A stretch of DNA of 64,000 nt from Symbiodinium natans (taxonomy: Eukaryota > Sar > Dinophyceae > Suessiales > Symbiodiniaceae): assembly GCA_905221605.1 (NCBI GenBank), contig CAJNDS010002326.1, forward strand, positions 427,829 to 491,828, read 5' to 3'. The notes under the pieces were generated by a model. It saw nothing but the letters and a program-made list of their open reading frames with translations. It was not told the origin of the DNA and made no database searches. Position numbers and translations under genes: made by a program. Within the stretch, counting starts at the first letter, position 1. Each line of letters starts with the position of its first letter. Positions 23,876 to 34,400 of the stretch are shown here, piece after piece.

Positions 23876-26644
23876 GTGCGAGTAGTTCAGCATCAGCGCA
23901 CAGAGTTCTTGCTCCATTTTCCGTCATTTCCCGTACTGGCAGTCTTTCATGAATGCGGCCGTGCAGAATCGCCACAGCCTGCGGCCCGGTGTTTCCCGAA
24001 TGTTCGGAGATCCTGCAAGGGGGCTTTCATCTTGGGGCAGGCAAGTTGGCCAGTTCCCTTCCCACGATCCACTATACTGGCCCAAGTGGGCCTTTGGGTT
24101 CCATGCTTCTGGCATTCAGCTTCTCGACAAGCTTCAAAACCCATGTTTTGTTGTCGGTTGGTACCAATCATTCTTCTCGTACTCTGTGCAATGGCGTGGG
24201 CACTTGATATGACCAATTCGAGGACCATCCCGTTCACATGGCCGCCATAGCCGACATCTCTCCCGATTTTTTTGCACGAAAGCCAGGAATATAAACACGT
24301 TGAAACAGTCTGTTTGCTGGTTATACTTTGTTACCCCCCATGCACTTTTGTGTAATCTTTGGGTATACACACCTGCCGTGCTTCCGCACCTTTGGTCTTC
24401 TGTGTGCCACGCTGCATGAAGCCATCGCACAGTGGTGACTTGTCCAAGGTCAGAGTGCAACTGAAGGGCCAACTCCTTCAGGCGCAGGCGCGCGCGCGCG
24501 CCCGCCCGCTCTCGCGCACTTGAGAGCATGGCTGATGCGGGCTGTTTGGGAGAAGGATGGAGAATGTCAGGCGGCATCACCTTGCCGCGGAGCTCCGGCA
24601 GTGTACGGTCAGGCTCCGGATCTGCTCCAGCTCCAACAGCCCCCCCCAACCCCCCCAATCTGTCGAAATTTTAAGAAACGAGCCGGAGGCTCCACGTACG
24701 TCTGGGTGTCAAGTCTATGGATTGTTGCTTTTGCGAGGCTCCGATAGTTCAACTTCAGGAATCATCGTATGCCCGGCTTCGAAGGGCACTTACTGTGACG
24801 TCACAATCGATCTAGCCTTCTCAAGCCTCAAAAAACATCGCTGTAAGGCTAGGTGGGGCTTGACACCCATCACGACCACACGTATTTGGAGAATCATAGA
24901 GGCGTTCCACACCCGAATAAACCATCTTGAGATCTACGGGCTTGAGATAGATTACAGAAAGAGATCTTGCTTGGCGTCGTGGGAGCATGTTGAAAAGCAT
25001 TATGCAACCCATGGACTCAGGTACATAAGGTAGATGAGTGTGTGATGGTCTCAGGAGGCGCGCCGCCTCGACCGCCCAGCTTCCCACCGGCCGAAGTGCA
25101 ATGCGGCATTCGGCCCGGCCTCGGGCCCGGAGTGCCCGCAGTGTCAGCAGGGCACTAGCCGTTTCATGCAGACATTGCTGTCAGCGCAAACGATGCAAAG
25201 GACAGAAGCAAGTCCGACAGACTGGACACAACCTCAGAACAAACCGGGGCTCGGACTATTCCGTCACATTGCTGGCTTTGACTGGACGGGTTCATCACGG
25301 GTGCCCTTGTTGTACCATGTTGTACCTGGACACGCCTGCAAGATGCAGTCCAGGCAGAACTGCCGCGTCACGTGCCCATCTTAGCACAGTCACAGGATCT
25401 TCACACTTAAAGACTTAGCAGAGCTGCTGTCGTGGATGTCGGATCAGGCGCGGCTGCGCGGGCTTCAGAGACGCCCAAAGAGGCGGCGGCCCGACGTAAG
25501 CGCGAGGCGGCAGATCGCAAGGCAAGTTGCGACCAGGTTCTGGAATTACAGGGTGCATTCAAGAACGGTTTCGTTTGTTAGGGCTTAGGGAAATGTCAAT
25601 CAGCTAGCTGTATTTGTACAAAAAGTGTCGGGGAAGGTCGACATTGTTAAGAGCCAGACTGTGCTTACTGTGAGGCAGAGCAAATGAAAATGGCGGCAAA
25701 GCAGTCGATGCACAACAAGACGGCCGTGAGCCCAGTGCCTGCTGTCGGGCTCTATAGAGCTCTCAGAGATTGAGAAAAGTATTCCTGCCAGTACCCCCAA
25801 TCGTTGCCCAACATCCGCACGGACGTGCCCCTTCTTAAGGTTGCAAGACAGATGCGGGAAGCAGAGTTTCAGCTCGGGCCTCAGCACGCCCATCAGCTGG
25901 CCTTGTAGAAGGGCTGTTCGAAGCCGTCAGTTTTGCAGCCTTAGTTGCCCTAGCTGGTCGTGCAAGGTGTTAACTGTAGCAAATGGGCTTCACTCTTATA
26001 CGGAAATCGCGTCGACCGTGGTCAAGGACAACGCTGGCCAGCGGTCTCGGCGCTGCGCTTTGGCGGCACCATTCACCGAATAGAGCTCGCATTTCTGGTA
26101 GTACATGGTGGTACATAGCTGACATAGCTGTCATACTCCAGACTTCTTCAGGAGACCGCAATTGGGGTAGTCTGAAGTGAATGCAAGTACCTTGATCCCG
26201 GATCACCGGCGAGCGAAGGCTGTGACAAGCCCAAGTCCGCCGTCCCCTCCGCCCAGTGGTTTTGGGGCTGGAGGACATGCTGCCACTAGTGCCTCAGCAG
26301 CGACAGCTCCGATCCCTTCGCATATCCCGAAGACGCTTCGTAAGACTTGCCCTAAAACTCCAAAGACTTGCGATACCTTCAGGATCGTGCAGAGTGCAGA
26401 TGCAGAACAGTTGTTTTTGTGCTGGTAGGGAACATGGTAGGCGAGTATTTGGTAGGCCAGTGGCCCGCAACTGTTGACTTGGCTGCTCAAGGCGGGGTGA
26501 GTGCCAGCCCAAGCCCGACAGCCAGCCCGGCGTGGGCCCTAGCATCTTTGATTGACCACAACACGAGCACCCGTTATTTCTACATCTTTCGACTTCGGCA
26601 GCGGAAAGCGAGATCGCGTCAAGTACTTCTGAGCTGATGCTGAG

Positions 26645-27103
26645 ATGCACTTCGACGATGATATCGACGAGGAGCCCCAACCCTGTCACGCCTCCTCCCA
26701 CCAACTAGTTCAGGCATTTCGGCGAACCCACAGAAGTGCCCTGATTCCGTGTAAAGCTAGCAGCAGGAGCTTTCAGGACAGTTTCAGGAAAATAGCAGGC
26801 CTCAAAGGTCAACAAAGAAACGCAGAAGGGAAGGAAGGTTCGAATGAGGCAAACACCAGGCATGCAGTTGTGTCACGTCAATGCGAGGACGATCTGCCTC
26901 TCGAAGAAATCGACGAAAGTGACTACTCCGAAGAGTATGAGGATTTTGCGCTTTAGGATGTTCCAGGTGTTTTATAATGATATGCTGTGCCGAGTGAAGA
27001 GATGTTGACCATCATGGGGCCAATGCACGAAGTTTTGCAGGATGACTTTGAAGATGAGCCGTATTCAGAGGAGGAGCCCGTCATGTCTGACATCGAGGAG
27101 GCT
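26645..27103 (+). CDS. Acidic orphan exon(s)
   Basis: Two acidic open stretches. 26645-26956 starts MHFDDDIDEEPQ and ends LEEIDESDYSEEYEDFAL before a stop. About 27001-27103 reads VLQDDFEDEPYSEEEPV. The repeated Y-S-E-E pattern suggests they belong to one protein. Acidic tails of this sort occur in NEK kinases, and the kinase gene lies upstream on the same strand; that link is inference. Confidence 0.3.
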
Positions 27104-27230
27104 GGGATTCAGCATCTGCTCCGCTGCTTGACACTGTCTCGGCATCTTTGTAAAGCTTCAGGTCTACATGGGCCCGGGTGCAGGCAAGGCTGGTAGCATG
27201 TCAGTTGCAATGTCTCCTCAAGGCCCTACC

Positions 27231-27233
<3 letters not shown>

Positions 27234-27271
<38 letters not shown>
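27234..27271. repeat. Homopolymer run of 38 C
   Basis: An uninterrupted run of 38 C, followed directly by TTCTGTTGCAG. It would form the polypyrimidine tract of a splice acceptor at 27282. Confidence 0.9.
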
Positions 27272-27282
27272 TTCTGTTGCAG

Positions 27283-27426
27283 GGAGGCAGCGAAAAACGA
27301 AGGCAAAAGTCTGTTCAGCTTTTTTCGATGCTGGGTCGCAGGCGATCAACTGTTGAGGCTTCGTTGAAATCACCGGGAAGAAACACCGAAATGTTGGTTG
27401 CGGCAAGCCCTAACCTGAAAAGGTGA
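27283..27426 (+). CDS. Orphan exon after a poly-C splice acceptor
   Basis: Starts AG|G after TTCTGTTGCAG and reads a basic, serine-rich frame (EKRRQKSVQLFSMLGRRRS...) to TGA at 27424-27426. Could be a last exon. No domain recognised; the RRRS-type sites would suit a regulatory tail of the upstream kinase, which is speculation. Confidence 0.32.
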   Translation, partial: GGSEKRRQKSVQLFSMLGRRRSTVEASLKSPGRNTEMLVAASPNLKR

Positions 27427-28284
27427 CCTTAAACAAAACTCCTGAACAGAACACGTGGCGAACCTCAACGTGCCATACTTGTGGCATTTGTGGTCCTTTT
27501 TGGAGCAGTCAAAGCACTTGAGAATCGAGTATGATGGTGGTAGAAGGTAATTTGGTTTGAATATCTTAAGCTATACACACAAAAAAACGCCTCGTGCCAT
27601 GGGAGTACTGCATTGACGATGATGCAAACGATGACTTCATTCATCAATTCATCTAAACTCTTCAGTTTCCGTTCTATGTTTGTGTTTTTGGAGTTTTGCA
27701 AATGGGTTCCAATGTTGTCGCCAGTTGACAGAAACCATCTTGAACTTTTGCCTACACTCTTGAACCCCTACGTGGAGAGGTTGGATGGCGTGTAAGGAGA
27801 TGTTGGGTGGCAAGCCTGTGGCTACACCGGTGTTGACAGCCCAGAAGTTTACGAGTAAGCGAAAAAAAGGTCACATATGGCTAACTACGTTTGCAGCAAG
27901 GCTCAATGTCGGGCTGAACGCGCGCGCACACAGCGCGCATTCATTCAGATGGCACAGACGGCATCCACAGTCACTCGACCTTCGGAGGTGCTTTGTCCAT
28001 CGTCCGTGAAGAAGAAGATCTCTCAAGGGTGATGAACAACTATGAGCAGGACCCCATCGGCGGCAGACATTATGGTGTCTCGCACACTCCAGATTTTGGG
28101 GGTTTTGTCTCAGGATCTGGCCAGGAACTCCGGCTCCGCCTCCCCTGCTCCTTCACCGACCCTTCAGCCGCAGCTCGGCTGTCAGCCAAGGAATTTTATG
28201 CGCATTGCAGCGTGTTTCCTAATCATCCGTGCGTTCATCTAAGCTGCGTTTTTTTTAGGCGCTCGAGCATAGGTACTTTGCAGC

Positions 28285-28678
28285 GGACATTTTATTGTCC
28301 GCGGAAGGGGTGAAGAGGTGAACAAGATTCCGCGGAAGGTCGCGGAAGGGTCCGCGGAAGGCGGGCTCGCGGAAGGGCGGCGTGCTTGAAACTTAGATAT
28401 AGTGGATGCCCAACATGCCCGGCAACCGTTTCGGAGAGCGGATCAGCGCGGAAGGCCCGCGGAAGGGTTGCGGAAGCTCCGCGGAAGGCGACGGGTCGTT
28501 TTGGAGGCCTAGAGTCCATGCCTCATCCTCATATACACATTATACACTCATTTCTGTTTCGGGCCGGGTGCGAAGGTGGAATCACGTTTTTCCGCGGAAG
28601 GCTCGCGGAAGGAACGCGGAATCCGCGGAACACGCCGCGGAAGGCCGCGGAAGGGTCCGCGGAAGGGTTATAATGTCC
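28285..28678. repeat. CCGCGGAAGG repeat block with terminal inverted motif
   Basis: About 16 copies of GCGGAA, mostly as CCGCGGAAGG or CGCGGAAGGG, in two clusters within 394 bases. The block begins GGACATTTTATTGTCC and ends ATAATGTCC, so its ends are short inverted repeats (GGACATT...AATGTCC). The CCGCGG core is itself palindromic. This looks like a small non-autonomous element or a foldback repeat. No clear target duplication is visible next to the ends. Confidence 0.55.
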
Positions 28679-29395
28679 ATCGATTCATGCTAGAGAAAAA
28701 AACACGGCTCATCTGTGTACACATATATATATATATAAATATGTTTTTTATATCTGTGTGATGATGAGTCTTCGTTGTTTTGTGTTGCTTTTTTCTTCAT
28801 TGCTGCCTTCGCTCTGCCGTCGAGGCGTAGGACGGGAAGCCTCGATCGAAGTGCCGTGCTGATCTAAGAGACCCTTTTAGCCGCAGGATGTCTTGTGAAG
28901 GATGGTGTGACAGTGGGGAAGTCAGGCACCTCCGCCTGTTCCCTCTGCCATCATGGATATGCGCATCCATCTCAGCTGTCATGTTGCGTGAAACTTATGC
29001 AACAGATTTGCTGTGATTTGCTTGGCTCTTTGTTCACTTCTGTTTTGACTCAAGGCTCTCGTGCCTCACGCTTGAGAGAAGAGCCGCCACCCTAGACGAC
29101 CATGCAGCAGAGGTGAGTGAGTGATGCATAAGAATAAGAATGGAGAATCATGGAGACGAAGTCATCTTCAAATGCCACCGAATTGCCGCAAAGTTCAAGG
29201 CTGATCTGCAAGATGGGCCAGGAAACTTTCGAGAAGGCACAGTGGCCTCTTGCGCAAGCAGATGCAGAATCAGTCCTCCTTGCTCTCGTTGAGTTTTGAG
29301 TGAGAGTCGGCGCTCCGGCAGATTCCCAGGCCTTCAACTTTCTCTACAGTGCCCGCATGAGAAACGCTGATCAGCGCCTCCTGGCCTGAAAGCAG

Positions 29396-29537
29396 GAAAG
29401 TACGAAGAGTACCCCAATGCCCTTATGGACCCTCAGAAGCTTGGCGCGCTGAGACCCAACAAGCCCTGCTTAACGCCTTGGGGCAAGTCCACCGAGGCAG
29501 CGTCAAGCGGGACCTCGAAGCACTGGTCGGGCGTCAG
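29396..29537 (+). CDS. Orphan exon, unknown protein
   Basis: Starts AG|G at 29396 and stops at CAG|GTCTAC, so both borders fit the local splice pattern. The 47 codons read as soluble, partly helical protein (AETQQALLNALGQVHRGSVK) with no stop. The family is not recognised. It may belong to the repeated-module gene downstream or to a separate gene. Confidence 0.38.
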
Positions 29538-29904
29538 GTCTACAAGCCGGGCAGCCCAAGCGTGCATAAAGGGTTCGCATGAACATCTGATGCGAATGTC
29601 CTTTGCAGTCTCTGACTCTGAAATGTTTTGACTCTTGCAAGTTCTGTTGCGCATGCGTCTTTTCTTCAACCGTTCCTTCTTCCAACTTGTTTTCTGTCAC
29701 AAAGCCTGAGCCTCAAATCCTATTGCTTGTCCACATGCCCCGACTTGTAGTGTGGTGTTCACACCAGTTGTGTGATCGTAGCAGCGTGGCGATATGTGGC
29801 GATTAGCCCTGGAGTCAGATTGCTTTGAGGGACTACTGCTTTGACGTGGACCAGCTCGTTTTCCAGTGCCCTGGCAGATCTCGGCACTCACCGCGAGTTG
29901 ATTC

Positions 29905-29999
29905 GCAATTTAGGGTTTAGGCGAGATGTACCACCTCCGCACGCTATAGGGTTTAGGGTTTAGGGTTCAGGGTTTAGGGTTTAGGGTTTAGGGTTTAGG
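29905..29999 (+). repeat. Interstitial telomeric repeats (TTTAGGG)n
   Basis: Seven tandem units of TTTAGGG, one with TTCAGGG, at about 29948-29999, plus a shorter copy at 29907-29920. TTTAGGG is the telomere unit reported for dinoflagellates and plants. Sitting mid-sequence, it is an interstitial copy, as left by break repair or chromosome fusion. Confidence 0.9.
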
Positions 30000-31475
30000 T
30001 CCATGCATTCTCAGCGACTGACGCTCTGACTCCGCCAAGGCAGTTAACATACGGTGGGACCTGAAGGGACCTGAAGTCAAAGACTCTTTGGACCGCTCTT
30101 CGATTTTCCAAGGCGCCATCATCGGCACTTAGACTTTTTGGCAAACAATCACAACAAATGTCACATTAACAGGGACAGTATGAGGAATATTCAAGCCACG
30201 ACGGCACAAAAGCCTGAGCAGTACCTTGCAGACCGGTCAGCGTGGGAACTTTGCTCTTGCGGCACGAGACTCGCCCGAAGGAGCAGTGTCAGTTTTCCAC
30301 CAGTTCGGCAGGAATGCGCTGACTGGAGATGCACAGGCGATTGATGCTTCAAGTAGCGAGCTTTGACAGCCTTAGTTCTAAAGTCTGGCTGGCGTTCCCT
30401 CGTGGCATGCAGGCCATGCATAGTTTCACTGTATGTTAGTGAAGAGCAAGCCAGCATCAGGCTCGCCCAGGCATGAATTGTTTCTGCAAGCAGAAAGACT
30501 GCATCAAAGAGCCGTTTCACGCGTCGCATAGACCATCGAAGCTCTTCGACATAGCCTGCAGTCTCGGGTTTTGCTCGTGGCACACGAAGCTTTTGTTAGT
30601 TGTTCAGACGGGAAGATGGGTTGGTAGCTCCTCAGCGATGCTTCCGAAATTGCCGTTCGTTGTCGTCTCCCCGCCACATGTTCTCGGTGCCGGTGTCCCT
30701 GGATACGATACTCTAGGTTTTCGTGTGCTGGCTGCATGCTTGCCTGCATGCTTGCCAGGTCAATGATACCCGCGACGAAGGCCTTTCTGTTTCTGCTTGG
30801 CCTGTTGAAGTAATAGCCTGGAGCCGTTGCAGGCGACGACTGCGGTCAGGCAGCTGCAGCTGCGGCGGCAGCAACAGCAGCTGTTCTGGAGGTGCGCAAG
30901 ACATCCTCTTGACCCTGGAGGGAAAAGGGTCTCACTGTCTCGGTGGTTGATATGGAAGCTCGAGCGGTGAGGATGATGATCCCTGGATCGTGGTTCTGCA
31001 CTTACCATTGTAGTAACCCTTCGCACGTATGCCAGGGTTGCAGTATGATTGCGGTGGGCAAGGTGAATGAAGACCTGACGTCGGCCTCCTTCGAGACTCC
31101 CTCGCCGAAGTCCTAAAAGACGCGTAGATGTCATCGCACCAGCGCTGCGTCAACCCCAGGCCACCACTGGAGCCGGCAGAGCCCAGCAAGTGGCTTTGGC
31201 ACACCTTGTGTAAACCTTGTGTGAATTTGGCACCGTGCTCCAGCTTCCGCGTGCTTCCTCACATCCGCTTGTCGGGAGCAGCTTGCATCAAACAGAGCTG
31301 CTTCGCACAGTGCAAGCACGTGGCATAAACGGCTGCGCACTAACGCCGCGCATTCTTTTGACGCTTCTTTGCCAGGTCTCTCAGCAGTCCCTCAAGTCCC
31401 TCACTGTCCGAGTTCTACGGCCAGCCTGCTCAGTCTTGGTTTCTGCACTTGCTCGGGATCTTGACAAGTGGCAAG

Positions 31476-34400
31476 ATGAGTCGAGGCCATCTGAATTCAT
31501 TTGAGTTCGAGGACCTCAGCGGTGAAGAGGCGTGCTGCTTGGACGAGTGGGTTGGTGATTTGTGACCTGATGTGGCTTGACGTTCATAACAGATTGCGCT
31601 GGGAGGGGTTTGGGGGGCCACAGGCCCAAGCGCAGAATGCCTCACAAGCCTTTGCCTTCCGACGCTCCGCATCTTGGCCCAGGCTGTTGCAAGACATCTG
31701 ATCTGCACGTGCCATTCCTCGTCTCTAGGCAATCTTCTAGGATTTTCTAGGCTTTTCCCCTCGGAATGCACTCGCATCAACCTGCAGCCTGTCAACGAGA
31801 GTCAACCTGAGTCAAGAAACTGGCTAGAAACCGGCCGGTGCCAGTTAGCAGGTAGCAGCCCCCACCCAAGACATCTGTATCCAATAGAAGAGTACGTGTC
31901 GGAGTTTAGGCCCGGGTCCAAGTGCTTGATTTCCTGCCCAGCGCGTGACCGTGCAACCTAGATGAACCTAGAGACTCCTAGAGACTCCTACAGACTAGAG
32001 TCTACTCGCTTCGGTCCGACAATCCCGGATGCCGCTCTGAGCCGACCCGCCTCGGTCGGTGCAGGCGCATGGCCTTGCGAAGCAAAGCACTTGCGAAGCA
32101 AGAGCGAAGCAAGAGCGAAGCAAGAGAATGAAATCAAGATGTGCAGGCAATGGCACTCGAATGTTTTCTGGACCGCAGAAGCAAGTCCTCCGAACGGGTG
32201 ATCGTGTTCGCCAAGCCCTGAGCCGGATGAATCCGGATAGCATCTGATGGTTTTTGCGTGGAGCCACGTCGCCCTGAGGCGCACACTTCCAGAATCGCTA
32301 TGGCTCAAAGAGCTCAGGTTCGGGCCCCCGTTGGGGTGCACAAGCCAAGCAACTGCTCACACCTGACCGCGCTTAGCATCACCTGACATCACCTGTCCAG
32401 CCACCGACGTCGGCACGCTGCTCCAGTTTACCACGTCGGAAGTTGAGGCTCGCTGAAGGTTCATGCATTGCTTGCGTTGTCCCTCTGTCCCTTCCCTTGC
32501 ATTGCTCTGATGGTTTCATCTTCGCTGCAACAGATCCACTTCGATGATGGTGCCGTGCAGTGCGTCTCCAAGGTGCGCTGCTTTTGGCGTTGTCGACGCA
32601 CCTTGAGCTTGCAGAAGCACGTCGTCAGACCTGGATCGCGGAGCGCCTGTCTGCGTGGGATCTGGATCTGGCGCAGGGGTCTCGGCATGTGACACGGTGC
32701 CGCCTCATGATTCCAGGTTGTTTTGCCTGCAAGCAGTTACATCAAGTTGCATCCCCTGGTGTTAGGCCCGGCGATATTGTTTACGCCCACTATGCTTCTG
32801 GGAAGGCCCTACAGACGGTCGGGCAAGCGTGCTCTCCTTTAGCAAGTACACCCCCACAGCGTACACCCTCCTGTTGGATCCTTCAGGGCCGCACCGTCAA
32901 TACCGATCTTGGGATAGTGGTGGCCGTTCTTGATGGTGGCCGCGTCCGCATCAGGCCACGTAAGCAGCTGCTGAGTGGCACGAGTCTCAAAAAAGTACGA
33001 TGCACGGCATGAGGTTTCAGGACCAGATCATGCAAACAATCCCTATGGGATGGGACGGAAGCCCAGCCTTTGTTGAATGACCGTTTTCAACTGATGAAAG
33101 TAGAGGGGCCTTCCGTTGCTGCACTTCAGGTGGATCAGGTTATGCGCTTGGAGCCGGGAGATCGAGTGCCCTTGGCGGCTGTTTGGCAGAGATCCTGGCT
33201 GCTTTACCCCTGCCTCGCTTCGAGTTTGCGGCCATGACAGGTGAATGCCTTCTTCAAGGTCAATGATGGGAGGCCGGACGTGGTCCGACTGTCAGCAATC
33301 TTATAGCCTTTTTCATGCTCAGACATGCCACTGCCAGAGCTGCTTGTTCTTAAACCTTATTGCGGGGACATGGCGGCAGGGGCGCAAAGAGCGTCAAAAC
33401 CGACATGGGCTCAGTGCTCGCTGTCTCAAAGGAGGACGTGTACATAGGCTTGGTGCAGCCATGGCCAAGTGACACCTGTGGCGCGGTGCTTGCGCCACCT
33501 TTGCATCCCGATGCCAGTCTTTGACGACAACGTGGAGCAGAACGTGCCCAAGACCTGGGCGCGACTGCCAATGGATTGCTATGGGTTGCTCTTCGGTGCG
33601 GTCGTTTCTTTCGTATTTCGATGCGTTGTGTTGTGGCGTCGTGTTACGTCGTTCAAGACCAACGCCGATCAAGGCGGTAGACTTCCATTCCTGATGTGTC
33701 GCGTGCGTCCGATGCCAGGTGTGCCATCGGGCCAGGCCGTGGAACCTGCAGGCGCGTGCTCAGTCTCTCTCAGTCTCTCTCACTTTCTCTCAGTCTCTCA
33801 GTCTCTCAGTCTCTCTCTCAGTCTCTTTCTCAGTCTCTCTCGCTGTCTCTCTCAGTCTCTCTCAGTGTCTTTCGGTCTATTCACCTCTCTCTCTCTCTCT
33901 CTCTCTGTCTTTCGGTCTATTCACCTCCCGCATGGTTCGGTTCTTGCAGGTTGAAGTCGGAAGCGTTGCAGACGTTCACTTTGAGGCCGGCAGGCTTTCA
34001 AGAGAGTTCTCTGCCACTTCGGTCGAGATACAGTGTGGCAGTGTAGCACCTGTGTCTGTACGAGCTCCGAGGTGGGCGAAGACGGGCGCAGAAGTACCAG
34101 CACAGACATTGGAATCATTCTCTCTGATCCCATCGATGGACGCGTGCAAGTGCAGTTCCAGGATCTTTGGGCTGAAGCTGAGAGTTACATCGTGGCATAG
34201 ATGCGCGTGGTGGCACAACGTGGCACGCCATGTTGCCAGAATGTTCCCAGGACACAATCCAGCAGACCGTTCCCTTGGGATGGATTGTGCGGCTGCGCGA
34301 GTGGGCTGTGGGCGATCGTGTCCAGGCAACCGTGTCGTTGCTTCATCAACCATGGTTGCTGTACCCGAGGCAGTGCTTGCACTGTGCAGTGCAAGCGTGA

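Larger units (their letters stand above)
23876..31475. other. Low-density region with orphan exons and repeats
   Basis: No complete domain is readable. Exon-like pieces on the plus strand are listed separately (26645, 27283 and 29396). A lysine/arginine/alanine-rich frame near 25450-25540 (ETPKEAAARRKREAADRK) also looks coding. These could be 3' exons of the NEK kinase, whose relatives often end in acidic, coiled-coil-rich tails, or belong to another gene. The remainder shows short AT- or GC-rich simple sequence (GCGCGCGC near 24490, TATATA near 28718). Confidence 0.4.
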
